From positions 186,001 through 250,000 of the forward strand of contig JAEUBA010000007.1 in NCBI GenBank assembly GCA_018257865.1: 64,000 nucleotides of DNA, read 5' to 3'. Every line of letters starts with the position of its first letter. Position 1 is the stretch's first letter. The DNA comes from Stereocaulon alpinum (Eukaryota > Ascomycota > Lecanoromycetes > Lecanorales > Stereocaulaceae). Below, in pieces: positions 55,899 through 64,000 of this stretch. The notes beneath the pieces are model-generated. The model saw nothing but the letters and a program-made list of their open reading frames with translations, ran no database searches and was not told the origin of the DNA. The translations under genes were made by a program, and so were the position numbers.

Positions 55899-57615
55899 TC
55901 AAGAAAAGTTGAAAAGCCCGTTGAACAAGTTTCTACTGCCCTCGACATCTCTAGCTTTCGCGCGGCGTTGGAAAGTCTTTGGCAACTCGGTAAGAACTAC
56001 CTGCTTCCTCAACAAGATGTCCTCAGTCTCTGTCCGACGATACAAGGCTGGATGGATGATCAAGATCCTCCTGCCGATGCTACTATCCTTACCCACATAA
56101 AGTGCCATATTAGGCTTCAAGGTCGTGCGAGACTCCATGTCTAGGATATCGACCATGTTCACGTCACTTGGAAACAATGGGACACCTTTTCCCGGTAATG
56201 GGAGATTCGGGCGGCAGACATTGGAGATATTAGCATTCGAATGGAGTCTGAAGACGAAATGGTAGTATGCTGGTGATCGTTTCATCGTAGACGCAAACTT
56301 GATGGCGATCTCGGTGATCTCGGAATGGAATAATTCCATCGCACCTTCCTTGAGATTTGGTAGCAAAGGCGGAAGGAAATCCTCTGCTTCCCGAGTTATC
56401 CGTAGTGCTGCCTCCCTCTGGCGTAAGGCGAACCCGCTGGTAGAACATATCGCATTCAAGGCTTCTGATCTCCACGTACCAATGCTAGCCATATCTATAG
56501 CTTCTTAGCTAAATTGTTCACATGTTCTGAGCGAGAAAATCTTACCTCTTTTAGGCTCAAGGGTTGACATTGTCTTTTCAACGGCGCTCAGAACAATGGC
56601 TTCCTTTTTGAGTATGCCCAACATGTATAAATTCTCGTTGAAAACGTTTCTCTCGAGCAGAAGATGAATGTTGTATCGAAGGAGATCTTCCAGTATGTTG
56701 GGATGATTCTTTGCCAGCAATTGTGTCTCTTTACCCCAGAAGAAGCGGATAGCATCGTTGTATTGATCCTTGGCTGACAGATCTTGGAGTCGCAAACTAA
56801 GATTGCTCATCCCCCCCGACTGATTCTCTATCCAATGTACGATATTGTCGCATAATGCGTTCCATTCGGCAATGATCTGCGCATCTGTCACCTGAGCCGC
56901 GGGCTGTAAGTTGAAGAGTTCGTCTTTGCACGCCCCAAGCTCAGCTTTCACATCCAAAACCCTTGACTCTAACGTCCGCGCCTTGTCCTCAGCCATCTTT
57001 CGGCTCTGTTCTGAAGCCTGCAACTGATCTGTGATATTCTTAAACCACCTCTTATACTCGTCATCTAGCGCTGCGAATTTACGTTTGTATGCATTGGCGA
57101 CATTTGTAGCACGATCATTTGCTTTCTGCAAAGTATGACTATTCGCTTCAGCCTCCTCCAATTGGCGTTGGCCCTCTTCAGCATGGTCTTCCGCCATTTT
57201 ACGCTTGGATTCTGCTTCTTCCAATCGTTCTGAAATCTTTTGCAGCTCGTTCCGGATTTGCTCAATAGCCTTTGGGTCGTCCTTCACTCTGCTATCATCG
57301 CGTGTAGATTCGTCGGCAACTTCCAGCAACTTCATATCCGCCTCAGCTGACTCGTGAGCTGTGACCGAGGCTCGAACATGCGGTACAGAGGAGTGGGTGT
57401 CACCTAATGTGGTCTAAAGTCCATCAGTCTTGACCGCCATCCTTGCGCATCATTGTGGGACTTACCACATCCTCCATTAATGTGTCTTCCGCTGACACTG
57501 ATCGCCATCCTGCTCCTTCCATGACTATTATGGCTCCACAAGATTGCCCTGCTCCAGGCTGAATGTATAACGCTATATTTGATTGTGTTGCGATTCTTTC
57601 GTCGTTGGTGTGCAA
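55899..57615 (-). CDS. Coiled-coil protein of unknown function
   Basis: Three exons are supported: about 57615-57466, 57413-56546 and 56494-55899, with introns of 52 and 51 bp, giving about 538 residues. The true 5' end was not fixed: the first exon has no convincing ATG and one or more upstream exons may exist (57616-57750 region). The middle is a long coiled coil (IRNELQKISERLEEAESKRK, EEGQRQLEEAEANSHTL). After it comes a conserved-looking domain: FFWGKETQLLAKNHPNILED, then VEKTMSTLEPKRG joined to MASIGTWRSEALNAI and a C-terminal segment ending near 55899. Similar fungal proteins with a GTW-RSE motif after a coiled coil are known only as hypothetical. No enzyme or membrane motif is seen. 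Confidence 0.55.
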
Positions 57616-58080
57616 TTCCTGGAGAACGTGCGGTCAAAGAAGTCTTCAGTTTTCTCCTCCAAGAGATGGCAGCTTACATTCCTCTAGACCTTCCACATCT
57701 GCACGCCGTAGCTGCGGGGTAGCGATTGGAAGAGTCTGATTCGAAAAAGTGTGGTCTTTTTAAGGCCCAGACCGAACGACAAGGCTGAGCGTGACGACGC
57801 ACACCACGCTAATGCATGACTGCAGAACCGCCGAGTGTCGAGCCTGCAGTCGATCGCACTGCAGCCAGGGTAGATTGCTTAGCTTGCAGTACATGTTCGT
57901 ATTAGAGTGGGCTCGGCAAATGCAAGAATCTTCTACGCCTTGGCCTTTCAAGACTTTGATCAGCTGGACACAAAGTCAATGCACGCAATACAATTTTTTT
58001 TTTTTGATAATTGTTCTAATTTAGTCCTGGTGACAATGTTGGGAGGCTCTCAGTCGAGGTTTAGCTGACAAACAGTCGTG
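57616..58080. other. Intergenic or 5' region of the coiled-coil gene
   Basis: It may hold an upstream exon near 57670-57760 and the promoter. A poly-T run of about 13 bases lies near 57993-58005. Confidence 0.35.
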
Positions 58081-60411
58081 CTAGACATATTCTGCTTCCA
58101 CGCTGCCATAATGGACTCCCTTGTAGACCATCTGATACTTTGTAGACGCTGAGTAAGTCGTCATCTCAATGTGATAGTCACAGGTGTAGTAGAGCTCTCC
58201 ATCTTTCCCTGTTCGCCGATCAATGCTTTCTTCTGGTATAAAGCTGAGATCTGTGCTAAGCCTGGCGAGTTTTTTTACGCCTTGCAGGTTTCAGTAGTGC
58301 TTCAGGACAGGATGAAGGGTAAGACTTACCATCATCCCAGTACATCGGTGCACCTGTGTCCAAAGGGTCTAGAGATGCAGCAATTGGCACAGTGATACGC
58401 TGTGGTGGGCCTTCAGAGACGAGATTGTGTGTATGGTAGTAGAAGCTAGTCGTTTCTTCCTCCCTGACTTGCTCACCCTATCCAAGCCCTTAGTTTCCTT
58501 AGAGTAAATCTTTGTACGGGAGCAACTACCTTTTTGATATACCAGTGCATGACTGAGATCCTGTAAGAACCACGGTAATCGCTCCAGCGGCTATCCGTAC
58601 GGTTAGATTAGGGATTTGAAAAATGCTCAGGTAGACATACCGCCTACTATGCGAGTGAATGGTCGAGTCGTACGCAGTACTGCATTCCGCTCCGTAATGC
58701 TTTCGCGCCCTCCTGGAATTGATTTGTAGCTGATTTAACGACGGGTTCGTGCGAGCTAGACCTTTCATTAATGCACCCCTAACGACGGCTGTCCAGCTAG
58801 ACGATGTTACTTGAGTACGAACGAACAGCCCAGACAAACCTACTCACCTATTTGCGGGGACCAGTATTTCAATGCCAGATCCCAAAGCCGTCCGCAATGA
58901 TTCTCGAAGGTAGACACTTTCACCAAACCCACCAACCAGTAGAATAGCTTTGACATTTCGACTTGTCGCGGCTATCTGCCCTTTTACAAGTTTGATGATC
59001 TCCTTAAGTATAGGCTTGAATATTTGGGCAATCTCATCACCTTTGATAACGAATCTGCTTCTCAAAACCCCTTGCTTGGCGTTGTCCATAAGTCCAGGTA
59101 CTGAGGATCTATTAGAGATAGGCATCTTTGAGAGGGGAAGGGCTGACCAGGGATAGAAAAGGTCTCATCTGGATCTCCGGTGAACCTCCTCTTCGTCTGT
59201 GATATGTTTGGTATTAGCATGAGACTTTCATTCGCACAGACGCAATAACAGACCATCTCCTCAAAACGCTTCGAAGCCTAAGATTGTAAGCTTGCATCTC
59301 CATTTCTGCGAAGATGTGACTACTCACATCTTCGATAACCTCGTCATCCCATCCATCATTCTCTCCAAAACGAGCAATGACATATTGTTCAAATATACGG
59401 TTCAAATACGTGCTTCCGCATAGCGATCCTGTTCCTGAAGCGGCCTCGTCTACACTGAGCATAGGCTGTAGGGCTGACACGGTGTATGATATCAAATCCA
59501 CGGTCCCGCCACCCGCATCGCAGAGCACAAAGGTATCACCAATCTTGACATTGTGGGGATCCAGAGCATCAAGCGCATATATGGCCGCTGCTTCTGGCTC
59601 AGAGATGATTTGTAAGCGGTCACCTCGTCCCATGCCTGCTCTTTCAGCACATTGTCGAGTTGTTGCTTGTGCAGCGTCGGACCACACCGCAGGGACTCTG
59701 CTAGGGGTCAGTGCGTTTCGATCTCAATATAGAGTTGAGTATTAGATTATTTACGTGATAATGTACTCAATAGCAGTTGATCTCAATGCAGCTTGAGGCA
59801 ACTTGAGCTGCAGAAATCGCTCAGCATGTTCACGAAGAGCTGTCAGATAGTCTGTCACTAGCTTCTTCACATCTGTGTTGTACCCTGGAGGCAGAGCGTT
59901 CCTGGCCGGGAACTGTCGAGCGATGTCTGAGATAACATTTGACTGCGAAGGGTCGAGTTCCAGCTTAAACCACTGGTGTCGTGGTCCTTCATCACTAATC
60001 TGGTAACCCCATTCATATCCCTGGTCCTTGTAGCGAAGCTCCCTGTATCATGAATCAGTCCAGGATCATTTTTGAGACAGATAGCAGTCTCACGTCGGCA
60101 CTTTGTCGCTAGTGCGACCTTCCAGTCCTCGGGAATTGGCATAAGGCCATGAGGCGATTGTAGTCTGATCATTAGGCTGAATAATGTCAGAGACATGCTG
60201 ATATACCATGATCACCTAACATACTCGACGTGTCTGTGCCCATGCTAGACCTGAATATGTAGTACCCTATGTCAATTTGCTTTAGCACAAAATTTGCATG
60301 ACCACGGTCTCTTGAGCTTACAAAATCAACAGCAACAAGGATAGTACGATCGGAAAGCTCGTTCTCTGAGGGAAACACTGCCACCGATGTGTGACTATTC
60401 CTAGGAGACAT
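58081..60411 (-). CDS. Hsp70-like protein (HSPA12-type), 12 exons
   Basis: Twelve exons: 60411-60322, 60266-60225, 60176-60094, 60042-59755, 59697-59328, 59277-about 59254, 59196-59148, 59100-58848, 58796-58641, 58590-58530, 58477-58330 and 58250-58081. Together they give 577 residues; the donor at about 59254 is the weakest call. Splicing joins VAVDF to GTTYSG (phosphate-1 loop). Further marks are ISEPEAAAIYAL, VLCDAGGGTVDLISYTV (phosphate-2) and AILLVGGFGESVYLRESL (adenosine loop). A short substrate-domain-like part with TAVVRGALMKG, MHWYIKK and EETTSFYYHTHN follows. Proteins of this type lack the regular Hsp70 SBD/lid and are abundant in fungi; chaperone activity is unproven. The gene has unusually many very short introns (46-79 bp). 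Confidence 0.82.
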
Positions 60412-61641
60412 GCTGATGATGCCAAGAATAGCTCCTTGGGAGAAGCTCGAAAACGGAAACAGGCTGGGTGGTAAGGCGCCTTTTAAGAGCGTATCAAGGC
60501 AATACCCAGCGATCGTAGCGTACCGGCTAGCTGCTCGTCTATGAATCAGGCTGCAGAGTCTCGCTTGACGGTCACGAATCAAAAAGCAGGCTTAAAGTGA
60601 ATGTAGACGGTAAGGCTATCGCGACAGAGAAGAAAAACCTTTGCGCAGGCATTGGGTTCATGCGAGTGACTACCCCAGCCCAAGCTTAGACGCTACTAGT
60701 GTATGTGATATCAGATATGACAAGATTGCGTCGCTCTCTGCCTCATGGCGTTCCTCGAGGACAGCTCCAGGCCTAGAGGACTGACAACACATTCTGCGTC
60801 ACGTATCTCAAGGCAGATTAGGGGTCATTGGGGGCCTGCAGGGTTTGCCCGAGACAGCCAATCAACCATCAGGCTGTGCGTCAGCAATGTCGAGACAGAA
60901 AGGCGAACGCACGCTTATCACACTGTAGATTAGACATAGTAAGCAGGCGTTTGAACACATGATCTGGTCTTGATGCCCCACATGCAGTGCCGTCAAGGAT
61001 AAGTAATCCTGATGCATCCATTGGCGATTTCTTGCTCGAACGTCAAGAATCCTGATCCAGCCTCATGATCATAGCTTTCGGATGTTCTACTTCGACGATA
61101 ACAGATCCTCGCTTGTCATCCTCATAATCAAGCCGGCGATTCCATACTGGTATGTTCTGGAACAAGAGACCAAGAGTATGTGGATTCAAGATCTCTAGGA
61201 TTCACGAGCGCGGCTCGCATGGTCCATGACCCTGACCGGGAGTGGTGTTGCTGATAGCTGGGCCTGGCAATGGAAGGACCGAGCGGACAAATGCAAACTC
61301 CATACTACGCAGGCTAAAGCCTTGTGCCAGAAGTGTCCTTCCAAGCATGTGTAAGACGTGATACCGACAGGACCGCGCTAAAACATAGTTCTACCTCCGG
61401 CCGAAATCGCCGAATAACTATTCGATCCCTTGCCCAACCTCAGCATCTTCAAGCTTCGTTGTCGGTTTTTCAACATCTCTTGTACACTTGTACATATACC
61501 AGATCATACAAGATGAGGCTGTGACAACAACTGCTGAAGCCTCGAGCTTCTCCCTGCCCTGCGCAGCCCCCTCCAACCCAATTGCTCTCAAAGCTTCAGG
61601 CCTCCAACTCTCCGATCCGCTTACATACATACTCCTTAGCA
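60412..61641. other. Divergent intergenic region
   Basis: 1.2 kb between the Hsp70-like and adenylate kinase genes with no supported ORF. It should contain both promoters. The adenylate kinase frame begins at 61582 on a TTG and is trimmed to the ATG at 61642. Confidence 0.45.
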
Positions 61642-62364
61642 ATGGCAATGAAGGAGTTCAAAAGAGCAGCTCGCATTATACTAGTTGGAGCACCAGGCGT
61701 TGGCAAAGGCACGCAAGCCGAACGTCTAATGAAGCGATTCCCCCAACTCTCCGCCGTCAGCTCCGGAGATCTGTTGCGCAATGCTGTCCGCAATAAAACA
61801 TCATTGGGCCAAGAAGCAGAATCGCATATGAAAGCCGGCTCGCTGGTACCCGATGATATGATTCTTCGTCTCATACTAAGCGAGCTGAAAGCAAAATCTT
61901 GGGTCCCACCTACCACCTCGCTCTCAGACGCCGCGCCCACCCTCCCTTCCGACGCTCCCTCTGCCTCCTTCATCCTCGATGGCTTCCCGCGCACCTCCGT
62001 CCAAGCCAAGAAGCTCGACTCATTAGTACCCATAAACCTAGTCGTTTCCCTAATTACACCCGTGAACATTATATTGGGGCGCATAGCGAATCGCTGGGTC
62101 CATGCGCCGAGTGGGAGGGTATACAACACAGGTTTCAACAAGCCGAAGGTGGAGGGGAAAGATGATGTGACAGGAGAGCCGTTGACGAAGAGGGAGGATG
62201 ATGGGGAGGAGACATGGAGGGCGCGGCTGAAGAAGTTCGAGGAGACAAGTGAGCCGCTTTTGGAGCATTATGAGAGGAAGGGGGTGTTGTGGAGGGTGGA
62301 AGGGAAGAGCAGTGATGAGATTAGTCCGAAGCTTTTTGGGGAGTTTGAGACGAGGTTTTGTTAG
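61642..62364 (+). CDS. Adenylate kinase / GTP:AMP phosphotransferase (AK3-like)
   Basis: Single exon of 240 residues from the ATG at 61642. RIILVGAPGVGKGTQAERL is the P-loop. VSSGDLLRNAV and the FILDGFPRT segment bind AMP and nucleotide. NRWVHAPSGRVYNTGFNKPK with KDDVTGEPLTKREDD is the long lid domain, in the Zn-free form seen in mitochondrial and cytosolic long adenylate kinases. It interconverts adenine nucleotides (AMP with ATP or GTP). Compared with yeast Adk2 and mammalian AK3 it has an inserted segment (WVPPTTSLSDAAPTLPSDAP) between NMP domain and core. No ATG-led mitochondrial presequence is seen, since the upstream frame has a stop. Confidence 0.9.
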   Translation: MAMKEFKRAARIILVGAPGVGKGTQAERLMKRFPQLSAVSSGDLLRNAVRNKTSLGQEAESHMKAGSLVPDDMILRLILSELKAKSWVPPTTSLSDAAPTLPSDAPSASFILDGFPRTSVQAKKLDSLVPINLVVSLITPVNIILGRIANRWVHAPSGRVYNTGFNKPKVEGKDDVTGEPLTKREDDGEETWRARLKKFEETSEPLLEHYERKGVLWRVEGKSSDEISPKLFGEFETRFC

Positions 62365-62646
62365 GTTGCATTGCATTGCATTGCGTTGGCGATTTGCTTC
62401 GCTGGACATACGTTTCGAGGCGGTATTCATACCCTTATCCTCAACCTTGACCCCAAGGGTACTTATTCAACACAAAGAAATTATTGTACATGACTCCGGT
62501 CGTTCCATGGGCTTCAGAAGATGTCTGACTGCGCCGTTATTAGTTCGCTCATATGTCGGTGCTGGCCGATCACTGTATCAAGAAGCTGTCTAAATCTCTG
62601 ACAGGAAACCACGAACTCCATAAACGATGCATGGAAATCTTTTGCC
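62365..62646. other. Convergent 3' flank
   Basis: Includes TTGCATTGCATTGCATTGCG, a short tandem TTGCA tract near 62365-62385. Otherwise no feature. Confidence 0.5.
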
Positions 62647-64000
62647 CTATAAATCATCCCTGTCATCATCGCTTGGCAACGTCTCCAATAACTCCTCGAT
62701 TGTGCTGATAAGCTCATCAATATTCGGCCTCTCTGCCGGCTCAACCTTCAAACACCTCCTGACAATGTCTTTGACCCCATCATTAATGTCCCCAGGCTTT
62801 GGTGCCTCTGCCTCCCCATTAGCAACCTTCTGTTTCCCTTTCGCTTCCTTCTTTGGACCCTCGTCAGGGAATCTCCAATCACCACCAAGGACACAGATAC
62901 TTAAGCTCCCGCCTGTCTCTTCACTCCTGGCTTCGAATGGACTCTTCCCCGTCAAGCATGCATATAATGTACAACCCAGGCTCCAGATATCGACTTTCGT
63001 ATCTATGACGCTGCCCGTCTTGACGTCGAAGAGTTCGGGTGCACGGTAGGGCATTGTAGAGTGTTCGGCGGCGGTGTCTTGAACAGCAAGCGCGAGGGAG
63101 CGGGATGTTATCGGTGTAGGAGAGGGAGCGAGGGATCCAAGATCCATGAGTATGGGTGTTTTGCCGTCGTCAGCGATCATGATGTTTCCTATGTAGTCTA
63201 TCAGCATGACCAAAAGAGTCCCAGTATTGAATTAGAACATACCAGGTTTTATATCCCGATGCGCGTACGCTCTCGGTTCTCCCTCTCCCAAACCTTCCTG
63301 AGACCGTGTGACTTCACCTTCCATTAGTGGCTGCTGTTCTACTTCCTCCTGATTCACCTCTGACTCTCGTCGTCTTTGTCGCTGTTTGTTCTTTCTAGCC
63401 GCGTCTTGGTCTGCTTCTGCTGCCTCTTGTCTCACGCCTTTCGCTTTCTTTTGTGATGCAGCTCCTCCTGGCGCGCCCTTCACCCTGTATTGATGCATTG
63501 CCTTCAGAGCCCTCGCTACACCTAGGAATAGTATCATCAATCTCCTCTCTGGAAATCTCGAATGATTGACCAAATTCGCATTTATGGCATCTTGAAGATT
63601 TCCCCTTCGGTAGTAGGGTAGGAGTATGTAAACAGTCTTGCTGCCCGGATCCGATTTGTCCTTTGCAGACACTACCGAATGGTCGATGGAGTGTATGATA
63701 TTGGGATGTGGCGAGAAGAGTGTGTAAGCTTCCACTTCTTTGAGGGCAAGGGAGACAGATTCTTGGCCAAAGGGGCAGCGGATCTTTTTCAGAGCGTATA
63801 GTTGGGATGTGGATGTGTCTTGAACTAGGTAAACGTATGAGAAGCCGCCCTAACATGCCCATTGTCAGAGACATACGCACAAACCGGTAATCGCAAGCTT
63901 GCGACTGGGGGCTTACTTCACCCAGTAGGTGCTGCATCTTGAAACTTCGATTGTTGATCTTCAGCTGCGGAGATCCTGGAAAACAGAACATGCAATTGGT
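62647..64000 (-). CDS. STK16/Env7-type Ser/Thr kinase, 5' end uncertain at window edge
   Basis: Exons at 63188-62647, 63849-63243 and the start of a further one at 63917 and beyond (MFCFPGSPQLKINNRSFK, ATG at 63991, possibly not the true start). Joins restore LLGE to GGFSYVYLVQDTS (Gly loop), LYALKKIRCPFG (VAIK lysine), and HRDIKPG to NIMI. The catalytic segment is MDLGS rather than DFG, as in STK16/Env7 relatives. APE appears as YRAPELF and the C-lobe as DIWSLGCTLYACLTGKSPFE. A long Lys/Gln/Glu-rich insert (RQEAAEADQDAARKNKQRQ) lies before HRD. Yeast Env7 is a vacuolar palmitoylated kinase; a similar membrane role is plausible. The N-terminal anchoring part is off the window or in an unseen exon. 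Confidence 0.85.

Overview
The window is nuclear DNA of a filamentous ascomycete (Pezizomycotina). Genes are split by short GT-AG introns of about 40-100 bp with CTAAC/CTGAC-like branch sites. Families typical of moulds are present: CAF120-like PH protein, NB-ARC-TPR NLR, HeLo-like/DUF7580 protein, Fungal_trans_2-like regulator, HSPA12-type Hsp70 and small secreted proteins. No bacterial features, rRNA, confident tRNA or CRISPR array were seen. The exact class cannot be fixed from sequence alone. All exon borders were worked out by eye from reading frame and splice consensus.

Layout. 0-16.9 kb is a loose accessory region: the start of a FAD oxidoreductase, a degenerate Hsp70-like protein, a frame-broken SGNH esterase, secreted proteins, a zinc-cluster-less regulator, and decayed remnants (a fungal NTPase fragment and a purine-rich ORF with stops). 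16.9-35.4 kb looks like a self-recognition or cell-death island. It holds two head-to-head coiled-coil proteins that each carry one central hydrophobic hairpin, a CorA-like GMN-motif membrane protein, a second head-to-head pair (HeLo-like/DUF7580 protein and a helical-bundle kinase), and a SesA-like NB-ARC-TPR NLR whose TPRs are five DNA repeats of exactly 126 bp.

35.4-64 kb is mixed. Conserved housekeeping genes (CAF120-like, seryl-tRNA synthetase, adenylate kinase, STK16/Env7-type kinase, CitE-like lyase) alternate with accessory ones (a broken DUF7730-like gene, secreted proteins, an acyltransferase, an amidohydrolase, a 12-exon Hsp70-like gene, a coiled-coil protein). A 415-bp MITE-like inverted-repeat element with a telomere-like core lies at 55.3-55.7 kb.

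How genes may work together is inference. The most suggestive groupings are the two divergent pairs and the NLR at 16.9-35.4 kb, where paired membrane-acting proteins, a kinase and a sensor-type NLR sit side by side. The head-to-head coiled-coil pair is the best candidate for an undescribed system: its architecture recalls two-component alpha-helical pore-forming proteins, but no homology search could be run.
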